DNA of 64,000 nt from Ziziphus jujuba (Eukaryota > Streptophyta > Magnoliopsida > Rosales > Rhamnaceae): assembly GCF_031755915.1 (NCBI RefSeq), contig NC_083383.1, positions 27,341,001 to 27,405,000 on the forward strand, given 5' to 3'. Position numbers and translations under genes: made by a program. Positions 47,152-60,898 of this stretch are shown here, in pieces. How positions within the stretch are numbered: the first letter of the stretch is position 1; each line of letters starts with the position of its first letter. The notes beneath the pieces are model-generated. The model saw nothing but the letters and a program-made list of their open reading frames with translations. It did not search any database and was not told where the DNA came from.

Positions 47152-50100
47152 TGTAGAATACCCGATTTTGAGATACAATTAAAAAGTTACAGTTTTAGAA
47201 AATTTGATCATAAGTATTTTACCTGTATTGAAACCAGTCCTTGTTTTTGTTTTTTAGTGATCTAAATGCCTAGAAATACTTCATAAGGCATGCCATGGGG
47301 TTAAAAAATTTGCAAAATATATAAAGGTCCCCCAAAACTCCGGAAAACAATAAGAACCTGTTAACCAAACCCGACTTGCAAGCGATCCATCACTGCCACA
47401 GCTACAAATCAGTTTTCATCAATTTTGAGCCTTTTTTGACTGTCAAAATGCCACATACACTAGACCCCCCTGAAGTTCATCCAATGGTGACCTAGTTGCT
47501 AAAATTTCAGGCTAGATCTCTGACCAATGCGTTTGGATCAACAACCAAAATCCGACGACACGCCTCTCTCCCTCTCTCTTAGATTCTAACCAAATTGACT
47601 CCAAATCGGCCCAAATTGACAAAGACATGCCTAACCATCAAGTTACCCATCAAATTACAACCATCCCAACCAAATTTTCTAGCTATCTATTACCAACCGA
47701 GCCCAAATCAAGGATTTTTTAAGAGCAGAAATAGCTTTGGTCTTTTCGATGAGTTGTCCATTTTTCAGCCAACTCAAGCCACCTCATACCCATTATCCTC
47801 CAATTTTGGACTCCTTAAATCCATTCTTAGTGTCAGTTCATCAAAATTTCTCACTATTTGAGAGATCCATTAATATCACGTTTGATCGAAACTTTCCAGC
47901 GAGATTATGGCCACCATCAGTATATTATTCATCTCTTGGAATTTCCATTTATATAAAGTTTGTAAATTTTGAACATCGTTTGATGATTTTTTTTATTATT
48001 TTGGGTCAATTAATTAAATACTGGTAAATTTATACTATGTTTGGATAACTTAAAACAAAATTTGGGGTTGTGAAATTAGATTTTAATAGGACGAACTGAA
48101 AAATACTAATTTTTAGTAAAAAATTTCAATTTTGGGTACTAGGTATTAAGGGTCTACAGTATAATTAGACCCTTGAAAAATCAATTTTGGTAATTGAAGT
48201 GTTGTAAAACTTATTTTAAGACATTTGATTGGAACAAATGCCTCTAGTTTGATTTTTGAAAGCTTAAGAAGTGTCCTTGTTATATTTTAGGCACCAAGAC
48301 ATTGGAGGTGACCCGACGACGGATTAGAAGTGAGCTATATCTCTGTGAGTATATTTATTTTTCTAAATATTTTTAGGGCATTTTAAATTGATGGGTCTTG
48401 CTTATTGAAGTTCTATGAAATTTTTTATATAAAGTTTGATTATATAATTATATATATGAGTACATATAAAATTTATCATTTCATGTAAATTTTGATAGGG
48501 TTTTAAATGTTTTTAAATTTTAATATGATTATGCTGAAATTATAGATTTTGGTATTTAAAAAGTTTTGGTAGTTGAATTGATTATAAATTTGCATGATAA
48601 TAATTTTGATATTAAAGAAACACTTATGATTTTATTATTTTATTTAGCTTATTTATATTTGATTTACATATGATATGTCAAATAGTGAGTTTTTGGACAT
48701 GGATATAAACATGGTTTAAAATATCCAAAATTTCCTAGAAATTTTTTCTTTTAAGGGGTCAAAATAAAATTAGGTTCTAAATGGAAATTGATAAAATTTC
48801 TATAATATCCATTAAAATTTTTGAAATTTTGCCAAAATTTCCATGGAAATTTTCATAAAAATATTCACATCAAATCCTTAAAAATTTGGTTGAAAAATTT
48901 ATAATTTCTATGTAAATTTCTGAAATTTCCATGAAATTTTTAAAATATTCATGGAATTTTTTAATTTTTTTAAAAAATTCATAAATATTATTGATATTTA
49001 GTAAAAAAATTTATCAAATTAACTTCATTGATAATTTTTTTACCCTTTAATTACTTTTTTAACATTTAGTAATGTAAGTAAAATAGAATGAATTGAATTG
49101 AATAATATTAATAAGTTCTACTTATTGAATATCGATAAAACAAAAATATAAAGATTGTGGATTATATTTTTGAACCTGACAAATCTTATTGCCGGAAATA
49201 TCTATTTTACAAATATTGGTAAATATATGATGAAACATATACATGGAGATGTCACAATAAGAAAAGGATTTGATTTTTATGAATTTTGGATTAATGAGTG
49301 TTGAAAGTCATTTTCATATCCTTTATTCAATAAATATTTATGGAATGTCATTAAGTAGCAACTCATGGGTACCATCTCAAACTCAACCATCAGAGAGTAG
49401 TAGTTATACACATAGTCAACCAATAATTCAGGATCCATATGGTTGGCATATTAATAATTATATACAAAACTATCAGAGAGATACAGCTTTTCATAACTAC
49501 TTCTCACATTTCACATCTCAAAATTAAAATGAGGAAGAAACCGATGATTTTTAACCACCCAAAAATTCTATGTGATATTAAAATGACATTTATAAACTAC
49601 AATATAATTGTAATAATCGTTTTATATATTTTAGTTAACAAATAATTTTATCATATATGTTTTTTTTTATATATTTTTATTATTAATAATATATCTATGG
49701 TCATTAATGCTTATTATAAATCAATTCACTAAGAAGAGTGTAATATCCGTTCAATATTTTAGAAAGTGTTATAATCAATTTGATAATTGATGGATTAAGT
49801 AAGCTAATTCTAAAGTTTCGATAAAAAATTTATTTTTTAAAACAAATTTCTATCATTTTGTATAATTTTTTTTATCAATATTCGATATTTTTCGATATTT
49901 CTATGGAAATTTTCATATTTTAAACTCTCGATATTTCCATCGATATTGATTTTTTGAACCTTGGATATAAAGAAATAAATGATATCTTGCTATAAGATAT
50001 ATGTAAGATATGGAATTATAGATACAGATATGGACTTGGTTATGGATACAGTTATGACTACATATACATATTAATCAACCCTCTACTATTATCACGTGAT

Positions 50101-50933
50101 GTGGATGTTGAGGGTCATATGAGAATTTGCTCTTCCCCCCATTCGCTCTGAGATGCCTTAGGATACTAAGGATTGTATGTCAGGATTTGGTATTGGGCAT
50201 GACACATAGATTCTGGTATTTTATAGATTATGGTTATGAAACTATTATTTGCTTATAGGTTATTTCTGAAAAATATAAATTCTTTATTTAGTATAGGAGG
50301 TTATAAATGGTATTATGTTTAAAAATATTTTCATGTAAATCATAATATTGTTATATTTTTGGGAGAAACTTATGTGTTTAATGAAAGACATTTTCTAAAA
50401 AGTAAAAGTAAGGTTTTGGGAGAAATATTTTAAAGATAAATAATTATTTTCATATTATTATATTGTTCTACTTACTAAATTTATCTCATAACTTTATTAT
50501 TAAACTATTCTTCTAAGCCTTAGTTGACAGGTTATGTACATTATGTTCAGGCATCTTCGTTTTTTTTATAGTATTCCATTGCTAATGTATTGTTCTTTTT
50601 TTTTTTTTTTAACTCTAATAATAGTAAATATTTTTTCTTTCGCTGATTTTGATATATAAATTGCATTAAGCACTTTTAATATTTTATATTTATTCATTTG
50701 TACTCTTTAAATTATTCTAGTGGATTAACCTAATATATATGACTCTTATATTTTCTTTTATTGATGATATTTTGAGAATTTTATTAAAAATGTTTATGAT
50801 GTTTTATTTATACTATTGAGTTATATCCAAATTATGGAAGAGTTTGACTAGATTTTCAATAAGAAATTCGATAGGACTTTCCAAGGTGAGACCACTTTGG
50901 GTTTTTGAAAAAATCTCGGGAGTGACCCTGCCA
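47152..50933 (+). mobile_element. Decayed LTR related in form to the solo LTR, with a nested insertion
   Basis: It begins TGTAGAATACCCGATTTTGAG, a degraded form of TGTAACACCCCG, and ends near CTCGGGAGTGACCCTGCCA, recalling the GGACGGGTCCTGACA end of the solo LTR. Internal landmarks fit plant gypsy LTRs: AAAGGTCCCCCAAAACTCCGG near 47325, CACCAAGACATTGGAGGTGACCCGACGACGGATTAGAAGTGAGC (as a signpost) at about 48292, and GATGCCTTAGGATACTAAGG near 50151. C-rich words have decayed toward T. A block at about 48715-49975 full of AAATTTCCATGGAAATTT-like palindromes appears to be a second element inserted in it. I could not match flanking 5-mers, so the limits are approximate. Confidence 0.5.
48715..49975. 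mobile_element. Nested element rich in AAATTTCNATGGAAATTT palindromes
   Basis: The left edge (ATATCCAAAATTTCCTAG) and the right edge read in reverse (ATATCCAAGGTTCAAAAA) share ATATCCAA. Both edges carry repeated short palindromic words made of GAAATTT, TTTCCAT and ATCGATA. A short frame at 49270-49527 (SWVPSQTQPSESSSYTHSQP...) might be the end of a transposase, but I cannot name its family with confidence. Confidence 0.35.
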
Positions 50934-50939
50934 ACTACC

Positions 50940-51041
50940 AAAGAAAGATAAAATATTGTTGTTATTGTGAAATGTAAAATTGTACAAGTGATATGCAAGA
51001 AAGACTAATCCGCTAACTCCCTAAACCTAGGGGAATGAATT

Positions 51042-51076
<35 letters not shown>

Positions 51077-53216
51077 GAATAATATCTCAATAAATGACAT
51101 ATATAATAACAAAATAATAATTTATTCTTGTAAACATTTTTTCTCAATACCTCACATTTCACTCTTTTGAAAAAATTTCCTTTTAAAACCATTTTCCAAA
51201 ACTCAACTTCTACCCCTAATCAATATCATAAAAAAAGTACTTCATAAACAATTTAAATATTATAAATCAAATCAATATGATTTAAATACTTGGTATAGAA
51301 CAATATCAATATAGTCATAATATAATTATTAAAAATGGAGCAAAATTATAAATATATTAGAAAACTTACAATGTATCATGTTGTACATCCAATATTGTCA
51401 ACTGATGCACAACTTTCTGAAATATCATGGGGCAATACAAAATTTATGGAAAGAACCCAATTTATAACCCTTAATGCACTAAAGTTATCGTGACAAATAT
51501 AAATCTATGGAAAGAATCCAATTTTTTTTTTTTTTGGGTATTAGTATAATATAAAAAAAAGGATAAAACCCAAAAACATAGAAATTTGAATTTAAGCACT
51601 ATTTTTAATTTTAATTTGATAAAACAAAATAAATAAGCTTGTTTTGGCTTCTTTCAAGAAAAAAACAAACAAAAAAATGTTGATAGTTAGGACTATGAAC
51701 TTTTGTCCATATTTTTTAATTCTTTTATACATATTTTTTAATTAAAATAAGTTTCTTGTGATTATGAGTTGCCATTTGGAATTGTTAAATTGTTAATAGA
51801 TGATTACAATGATATTTCTGGCTAATTTAAATTATTTAATCTAGGTTTTTATTATTATGCTAAGTATAAAATTGAATAGTTGATTTAAATGTTATTATTA
51901 TTGGCTATTTTATCTATTTTCTTATACTTGGTTAGAGTTTATTATCATAATAATAAATCGAAAGATTAATTCAATTTGGTTGTTGATTTTATACTTTTAA
52001 ATATTTATTATGGAATCATATATATTATTTCGTTAATACTTTCATATGAAATAATTTTGTAGTACTACATAATAAAATTTTTTGATATTAATTTGGCAAG
52101 TTATTATTATTATTTTTATGTGTTGTTATATTTATTGTGTTTGCATTGAACATATTTAAGTTAATGTAGTAGTGTTGTAATTATTTGCAAATTGAGAGAT
52201 ATGATTCACTATATCCCCTTCTAAGTATATGTTGACTTTTCATATAATAAATTTTTTCTATGTTCAAAGATTGTTATTTATTTATTTATTTCTTATCAGA
52301 TTACAATATTTTATAAACTATGGAAAGGGGTATGACTTGAATCTAGAACCTTAAAAAGGTCAAGCAATGTTTCATTGATTTATTTTATTTGTTTTATGAA
52401 TTGAATTATTTATTTAATTATGACACATGAGATTAGATTTGATTTTCTTTAAAAAAAAAAAAATTAGCCCCCGGATGTCGAATAATGGCTATGTCAGTGT
52501 TTATATATTTTATAAAATTCTTAACAATGACATTATTATTACAACTACATGTTTGGATTAAAAAAAGATAAACATTGTAATATTTTAGATAATATAAATT
52601 TTATGTCTTTTTCATACTTGGAAAGTGAAAGAGATTTAAACAAAAAGTGGGTAGACCTGAATTTTGACCTCAGTTTTGGTGACTGCTCTGCTCCTTGTAA
52701 TTCACGGTCGATAAGTAGACCCCTCAAATATAAGTGTGACTGTGTGAGAGTGTGAACGATTATTCACCAAAAAAATGATAATAAAAATAATAAGAGTGTG
52801 CGACCAATTCTCGAAACTAGACAGCGATAGTCTTAAATTTAAAAATAAAAAATATATATATATTTATTTTTAAGATAATGAAAGTTGTCATAAGAAATGC
52901 CTAAAATACCGCCATCTTAAACTTCATTTTCATTATCTAGAACTCATTAATTATTAGATATAATTTATTGGATATATTATAGATATCAAAATATTTACTA
53001 AATTATAAATTAACATAAGTTAAAGTATTATTGTTTGAGAAATAAATTTAATGAATATTTTGGTAATTCTAACATCATTGATAAGTTATTTTATAGCAAG
53101 ATTATGTACCTTTTTTTATATGTTTTTGGAGAATAATGCCCCATGTAGTTGCATTTTTCAATTTTTTTAAGTCAATATGATAAATAATATTTTTTTTGAC
53201 GTATGTATAAATATAA

Positions 53217-53247
<31 letters not shown>

Positions 53248-54187
53248 GGGTCAAAATATAGTTAGTTTGAATTGAGTATAAAAATAAAATAATTGTGATA
53301 TGCATATAATTTTACTTCTATTTTAATTTTATATTTTTTAAGTATTGGACATATATATATATATATATTTATACATATATATAGGAATTTAAATTTAGCC
53401 AAAAAAAAAATAGTTTTACCATAGAATTATCCCATGTGAATAATTTAATTTAATTATTATTATATCAATCTCACAAAATAACGGGGAGTGTTATTGGTCT
53501 TTTTATTTTTAATGAAATTATCACAATTTAAGTATTTCCATATTAAAAAAAAATAAAAATCAATAAACTGTACAAAAAATAAATAAATAAATACGCCTAA
53601 AATATAATTATTTGACCAAAATATCAGTACTAGTATATAAAATCCTTTTCATAAGTAAATAAATAGAATATGAAGATATTTACTAAAAAATGTTAGATAA
53701 AAGTTAATTCATTAATTCCATCATAATCCAATCCAACTACCAAGTACACTTTTCTAGTAACCATATTTGGAAAACCTTTCAAATTAATTATTCTCCAATT
53801 ATTATAGGGAATATAACATATCAGCTATTTTTTCTTTTTTTTTTTTATCAGGATATTAGCTGTTTAGTGAACTTAATACATATATAATAACACAAAACCA
53901 CTTTCCAGCCAAAAAAAAATAATAATAAATAAGTAAATAAAAATTAAGGTAATAATAATAACATAAGCACGCTGAATTATTGAAAACTACATGGCAAGTC
54001 AAATATAATTTTCTTCAAACTTAAACGTTTTAATTACTTTTCAGGACAAGAACGTTTAATTATTTACTATTCCACATTAATAATATTATATCTTTTCAAT
54101 ATTTGTGATGATTACAAATGCCACGTATTCTTATAAATTACATAAATCTACAACAATTATATAAAATGTCAAAAATATATATTTATA

Positions 54188-54218
<31 letters not shown>

Positions 54219-54736
54219 GGGGGTGAATGACGGTAACAAAAATATATTTAGAGAAACATGGAATTGCAATGAGCAAACGTCTTGGAACAGTGAAGATTTG
54301 GTCAAACATCCACCAAAAAGTCCACCAAATGGACTTGAATTTAACTTCGCACTGTACCAATTAGCATCAAATGGAAGACGGATTCTCTTCTATAAATGTT
54401 TCGACCTCTTCAAACATCCCATTAAATTTTCATAAATTATTATATGGTCACTATTGCAACTGACATGTTCTTCATTTTTTTTTTTTTTTTATCATTATAA
54501 TTAATTCTTTATTTTTTATTCTGATATTTCAAATCTACAGCTTTCAAACTGTGGATACAAATATTTTATCAATACTGAACCAACATCACTTAGCAAATAC
54601 GACTCATATATTCATCTCTACCTTGAATTACATTTCCATATTTTTTTTTTTTTAGTTTAAAAAATTAAAATAAAAAAATAAATGCAACCAATTAAGTCTC
54701 ATTTATAAACATGGTTAGTTTTTAATTTCCCTTTTA

Positions 54737-54767
<31 letters not shown>

Positions 54768-55250
54768 TTTTCCTATATAATTGTATGTAATTTGTTTATT
54801 TCGAATGTCAACACAAATAAGAAGAAAATATAAGTTTTGTACAAATATTATGTTTTCATGAAAAGAATGCAAGAAAATTATAATTCCCTTATATTTTCTT
54901 TTCCTTTGTTGCATACCAGTATCGGAACATAGGGTAATCTGTGATAGCAAAAACTGTTCCTCTATTAAAAAAGAACAAAAGCTTATACACAATAGCAGCA
55001 GTAGTAATGAGATTACAACATCAACTTTTGCTACAACTTTAACTTCCATAAGACCAGATGCCATATTTAGAGCTTCTGATTTGGAACTAATTACACCACC
55101 TTCGATTCAACAAAATACGCATGGTAGGATTCTAAAATTGCATGAAACTCTTAAACCCCAAAAGGGAATTTTTGTTTTTTTTGTTTTTTTGTTTTTTGGG
55201 TAGGGGTAAAAACTTCAACCTCAAAAAGTTTAGCAGCTGATAAAAGAGGA
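50940..55250. other. Gene desert, 4.3 kb
   Basis: No gene is seen. Features: (AT)n at about 51045-51072, 53219-53233, 53350-53369, 54181-54203 and 54736-54760, a direct repeat of TATGGAAAGAA(C/T)CCAATTT at about 51447 and 51504, and an A-tailed micro-insertion at 54170-54250. Confidence 0.6.
54170..54250 (-). mobile_element. A-tailed micro-insertion ending in (TA)n
   Basis: Flanks CAAAAATATATATTTA (54170-54184 or so) and CAAAAATATATTTA (54237-54250) form the direct repeat. Read on the minus strand, the insert is TTACCGTCATTCACCCCC, then about 15 A, then (TA)n. The ATTCACCCC-A(n) word closely resembles the TTTCACCCC-A(n) insert at 13677. Confidence 0.5.
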
Positions 55251-55256
55251 GAATGA

Positions 55257-58200
55257 CTAGACAAGAACCTTGCTGTTTCTTTCTGAATTGTCATCTGGCG
55301 ACCGGAGAGAGCAAGGATCAGCATCAATAAGCATTTTCACCACCTCTCTCATTGTAGGGCGCAGATTTGGAAGCTTTGTTGTACATAGAATAGCAGTCTT
55401 CAACACCTTAATCATGTCATCTCGGATTGACTCAGATGCCACTTTGTCATCGAGAACCTTGAGGACATTTTCGCGATCATGGAGATGTGTTGAAACCCAA
55501 TAAACTATGTCTTTTCCTTCACCATACTCCTCTTCAATCGGTTTTCTACCAGTAACTAGTTCTAGCAGCACCACGCCAAAACTATACACATCATACTTTT
55601 CAGTGACTTTGAGAGTATATGCTAGTTCTGGAATCGAAGAGAAATGTTAGAAATTAGGAAGAACTTAAGACATGTTCAATAAACATTTTGGAAGCTCTGA
55701 AATGGACCATGGTCCATGGACTTACTTGCATAAATTTATTAGTAAGAAATGAAACTTGAACATGGGTATGAACCAGAATTAATTATTTCCACAGTTTGAA
55801 TAACTGGTTCTAATATAAAAGATGAATTTTCCGTAAGGACAGGACACAAGAATTGAGCACGGTTGCAATCAGTGTTAATTATATCATTCTCAGACAAAGA
55901 AACACAAACAGGGAAATCCATGGATTTCTCAAGCCCATTAACCAGTCTATGTCCAAGTTTCATTAAGTATGTTAGGATATGTTAGAAACTATAGATGCTA
56001 ACAAGATCATAAAGATATATTATTCTAAGCAGATGTTTTATAAAGTAGTGAAAAATATAAGACGAATTGATGGACCAAATGAATCCATATGAATGTCATT
56101 TCATATATACTCTGTTTCTAAATATGTGATGCATATGATAAAGAAACTAGGGACAACTACTAATTGTGTGTGAATGCAGAATCCATAAAAAACTTGTATC
56201 TTAATACATGACATGGTAAGATAAAGAGAGATAAATATAAAAAATAAATTTGCTACATGAAACCTATGAGCATATTAATATACCAGAGTTGAGAAAAATG
56301 TCAATAAGAGCAACTATGCCAACCATTTGAATCTTACCAGGAGCAATATAACCATGAGTGCCAGCAAAAGAACTATAATCAGAACCCTTTTGAGATTTTT
56401 CTGCAATCTTTGCAAAACCAAAATCAGCAACTTTAGGCTCATAGTCCTGATCGAGTAGGATATTGGTTGACTTTATATCTCTGTGAATAATCGGTGGTGA
56501 ACAATCATGGTGTAAATAAGCAATTCCCCTTGCTGATCCCAAAGCAATCCTAAACCTTTGATACCAGTCCAATTCTGGTTGCCCACCTTTGATCTCTCTA
56601 TGAAGTGCTTGAAACAGATTACCATTTACCATGTACTCCAAGACCAAGAAACTTGATCCTCCTTTTGTCAAAGAGGCATAAAGCTTCAATATATTTCTAT
56701 GCCTGATCTTCCCCAAAATATCCATTTCTGCTGCCAGAACTTTCACACCATCTCCTTTCCACAATTGCTTCACAGCCACCGTACTGCCATTTTTCTTCAA
56801 ACTTAAGCGAAAAACTTTCCCGGTACTGCCACTTCCAATCAAATTGTCCTCATCCAAATCACATATTTCTTCTACATCAAATTCCAATTGGTGGAAAGAT
56901 GAAAGTTTCCATTTTGATTCTGTTTCCATTCCCTCTCCCAAGTTGTTTTCTATGTCACCAACACCAATCTTAAAGTTCTTATAGCTTACAATCAGGAACC
57001 CTGCTAAAACAGCAATCAAGGAAGCTATTATGCAGAACAAAACCATTTTATCTTGCAGGAAACTTTTCTTACTGGGCTTGGTAGAACAAATACTCATATC
57101 CAAATTTGCACCAGTCCTGGATTTCTGGTCAACACAGAGCTCCTTATTTCCCTTGAAGGCTTTGTATCCACCCATGGTCAATAGATCAAATGGGACCCTT
57201 CCAGATAAATCATTTTCAGACAAATCTATGGAACTTAGTTTCAATTTCTCCAAATTTAGTGGAATTAAACCTGTAAGTTTATTTTCCGAAAGATTCAGAG
57301 AATTCAATGTGCTCATTAGTGAAAATGTATAGGGGATATTACCAGACAAAGAATTACGAGCAAGATTCAACTCCACCATCCTCACACAGTTACCAAGTTC
57401 AGCTGGTACCGGTCCCGTTAATGAATTCTCTTCCAAATGTAATGATGAAAGCTGCATAAGATTACTGATTTCTGAAGGTATTTCACCAGAGAAGTTATTG
57501 TTATTCAGATAGAGCCTCTCTAAGTTGATCAGCTTGCCAAGCTCCGATGGAAGATTGCCTGAGAAGCGATTGTTATATAATACCAATTGACTCAAGCTGG
57601 TAGAAAAACCTATCGTGGGAGATATCCCTCCACTGAAGTCATTATAACCAAAATCAATCATTGTTGCATATGGTAGTTCCCAAACGCCATCAGCAATCTC
57701 CCCAGATAAATGATTTTTACTTATTCTTAACCTCTCTAGAGATTTACAATTTGCATATGAATCCGGAAACTCCCCAGAAAAGTTGTTTTGCAAAGCAAGC
57801 AAAAACTTTAACTTCCTGTTCTCACACAAAAACCTTGGGAAATTGCCAGAAAACTGATTCTCGGATATGTCAATGCTGTCCAATGGTGAGAATCTGCCAA
57901 AATTTGCTGGAAAGTCACCAGTGAAACTGTTCCCATATATTGAGAAAGCAAAAAGATGTTGCATATCCCCAAAACCAGGAGGGAATTCTCCAGAGAAGTT
58001 GTTTTCATATAACTGGAAAACTGTCAAATGTTTCAGATTTCCAATTTCTGGAGGCAATATCCCATGAAAATTGTTTGTAGAGATATCAAACTCCCGCAGA
58101 AGGGTAAGATTGGCAAGCTCGGGTGGGATTTCTCCAGTCAAATTGTTGGCAAAGAGTTCAATCTTGAAAAGCTTCCTCATTTTCGAAATCGACTTCGAGA

Positions 58201-58897
58201 GCTTCCCAGAGATTTTGTTTCTTGAAATGTCCAATGTGCCCAGCTCCTTGAGTTCGAAAATAGACTCTGGAATCTCTCCGATGAAATGGGAATTTGACAG
58301 AAAAAGCCAAGACAAGTTCTTCAAATTTGCAAGATTCTCAGGAATAACACCTTCATCAAATTCATTTAGCCCAAGTCCCAGATCAACAAGCCCTGTCAGA
58401 TTTCCTATCCAAGTGGGAAAACTTCCAGAGAAGTAATTCGTAGACAGATCAAGAATCCGCAAGGCTTTAAGGGTGGAAAGATCCGGTATCCTTCCAAACA
58501 TTACATTAATTGAGAGATTCAATTCTCTAAGATTGCTACAATTGGTAAGCTGGGGAGGAATCTTTCCTGAAATATGGTTTGAAGCTAATGAGAGCTTGGT
58601 CAAGCTCTCGAGGGCAGCAATGGAGGTCGAAATCTCACCTGAGAGAGACTTATTTGCAAGAGAGATTTCAGTAACTTTCCCGGAAACCAGATCACAAGTA
58701 ACACCAGAAAAACCACATGGGGAATCAGAATCTTTCCAGGAATCAAGAAAGTTCAAAGGGTCTTTGAGCTCTCTTTTGAATTGAAGCAAGGCTTCTGTTT
58801 CAACACTTAGAGCCATGCAGGGCGGGAAGAGCAAGGAATTTAAGAATACAAACGCTTGTAGGAAATGGAGGGAAAGGAAGGGGACTTTGGAGGCCAT
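55257..58897 (-). CDS. CEPR2: LRR receptor-like kinase, CEPR2 type, two exons, 976 aa
   Basis: A plasma-membrane receptor of LRR subfamily XI. CEPR2 (Arabidopsis At1g72180) perceives C-terminally encoded peptides (CEPs) that signal nitrogen status. Exon 1 is 58897-56338 and exon 2 is 55627-55257; the intron (710 bp, GTAAGA...TTCCAG) splits the codon for the Glu of GYIAPE. The total is 976 residues, matching the family length. Signal peptide 1-29; LRRNT with paired Cys ([12 protein letters not shown]) to about 70; about 20 leucine-rich repeats at 75-590; transmembrane helix about 619-641; kinase about 680-950 with [45 protein letters not shown], and RPTMREVV. All catalytic residues are present. 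The start Met precedes the hydrophobic signal peptide. If the intron is not removed, the frame ends 25 codons later, giving a protein cut before the APE motif. The assignment to CEPR2 rather than CEPR1 or HSL rests on length, N-terminus and kinase signatures. Confidence 0.93.
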
Positions 58898-60430
58898 TGG
58901 TCAAAAAGATCAGGGACAAAATGGGTAAATCAAACAGGAAGGAAGAATCTTGAGGATATCTAGCCTAGTGGTAGTGGATGAACAACGCCATTATATGTCG
59001 ATTGGATACCAATACCATCCTGCAAACAGCTGAGCAGAAAACATTCACAAATCACTATCTTTCTTTATTACAACACCAATATTTTATAATAAGCTTTCCA
59101 ATAAACTATTCAATTTAAATTAAGCTTGCCTAAGAGAGAGAAAGAAAGAGAAATTAGGTGATGTTGTGATCATGTTCAAGGAAGGTCACTTTTGTTTGTA
59201 GCTGTGGATTTATCATCATTAAAATATTATTTAGTACTGTGATTGTTCTCAAGAAAATTAGAAAAGAAAGAACACGCTTTGAAGTCACTCATAATCATCT
59301 GTTTTTGCATCTGGGGTTTTTATTTTTCCTCACTAATTAAGCAAAGAAACTCACCACACTGAATCTGGTAATTAAATAATGAAAAGGAATATTTGAAAAT
59401 GGTAAAATATGATATTTTTTCAATCATGGGCTAATGAGAAGCAAAACCCATATTCTCATTTTAATTAAAAGTGACTTTTTGAAGCTGGAATGTCTTCAAA
59501 CATTCCAAATTATCCAAACCCAGATTTCAAAAATTCCTTCCATTCTTTAATCATTTTACTAGTAAAGCAATTGGAAAGCCCAAGAGAAGCAAAAAAAAAA
59601 AAAAAAAAATTCCCAGAAAAGGAAAAAAAAGATAAATATGAACATGAAAGAAAATTTCTAGAAGTGTTTGAATACAGTACCTGCACACTGAAGAGTGTTA
59701 CCCTGGAAATGAATAGCTGAGTTTGATAAAATCTGCCATTGCTAACTCAAAGTGGACAAATTCCAATCTTCGAAACCAAAGCCAAAAAAGAAAGAAAGAG
59801 GCAAATTCCGAGAATATGAATAAAGGAATTGACACTAGAAGAATAGCGGCTTAGAAAGAAGCTTTAGAGACCATTATGAAAATTCTTGGAAAAGAAAAGC
59901 TGAAAGAAAAAGCGTTGGACTTCCCCTTAGAAAAAAGAGCAAGAAACAGCAATTGCAGTATATATTTTCCCGAGAAAAAAGCTTCTTTTTTTTCTTTGTT
60001 ATAGCTGGCTCATTGAAGAACCTCCTCTGCTGCAGATAAAATGTTACAACTAAGCATTTATATCAGACACACAGTAACTCACAAATCCACAAGCACATGT
60101 TCCACGAAGTTCAAAGAAAAACCAAATCCCAGAAAGATGAAAAAAGAAAGAAAACCAGGAGAGAATAAAAGAAGGTTTGAAAAATAAAAAAGAATAAAGA
60201 TTTTGATTCTTTTATGAACTTCTAAGCAATAAAAAGAGAAACCCACATATGCAGAGCAAAAGACAAATATAGTTCGATTAAGTTTTGGAATTTACTCACC
60301 TCGAGAAGAGCGAAAAACAGTAAAAGCAAACAAAACAAAACAAAAACATGGTGGCATTATTAGTATGAGCGAGGCTGATATATGCGTTATATGTGAGTCA
60401 GAGGAGAGGGATCAAGGAATATGGAGAAAA
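58898..60430 (-). promoter_or_regulatory. Probable 5' leader with intron, upstream of the CEPR2-like gene
   Basis: A strong donor, CGAG|GTGAGTAA, sits at 60300/60299 on the minus strand. A good acceptor, CTGTTTGCAG|GATGG, sits at 59020/59019, giving a possible 1.28-kb leader intron (59020-60299). No protein-coding exon is visible in this interval. The leader exon would be about 60300-60400. The splice sites are seen in sequence; their use is inferred. Confidence 0.35.
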
Positions 60431-60433
60431 AAC

Positions 60434-60441
60434 ATATATAA
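60434..60441 (-). promoter_or_regulatory. Candidate TATA box for the CEPR2-like gene
   Basis: On the minus strand AACTTATATATGTTTTT holds TTATATAT. It stands about 35 bases upstream of a stretch that becomes CT-rich and then leads to the leader donor site, a normal TATA-to-start spacing. Confidence 0.35.
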
Positions 60442-60898
60442 GTTCCTGAGATGAGTCAAAAAAGCGTTTTCATAAAACAAAAAATAAAAAATAAAATCAG
60501 ATAAATCTTTTTGGCTTCAAAAACATATCATTCACTGCTTCTACAAGCAACAAATATGGTACGGTTTTTGGGACCCATCCATTTTCTTGGTTTTAAGGAA
60601 ATCAGTGTTTTAAAGCTAAGAAATCTTAAAAATGGATTTTATATGATCCAACTTTTGAGGGCTGTTCATTTTAATGTCTGGTTTTATATTATAATATTGT
60701 CTTTATATGAGAGAATAATATGAACTGTTTTGTTTTTAAGATTTTGTGGGTGTTTGTTGGTCTGTTGCTAATTTGGATTTGTCAAATTATTTAAGCATCT
60801 CAGATGGTATCTTTTTAATTATTTTACAAATTATAGTTGAATTATGGTGAAATCTTTGGATTTTTTAGAGTAATTGTACAAATTTGTAATTATATTGT

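Noticed and set aside
54699..55064. 121-codon minus-strand frame left of the CEPR2-like gene
   Set aside because: Runs through (AT)n and A runs, has no domain, and lies in the 3' flank of the receptor gene.
57030..58784. Several plus-strand open frames over the CEPR2-like gene
   Set aside because: They are antisense shadows of the leucine-rich repeat coding region, with no independent similarity.
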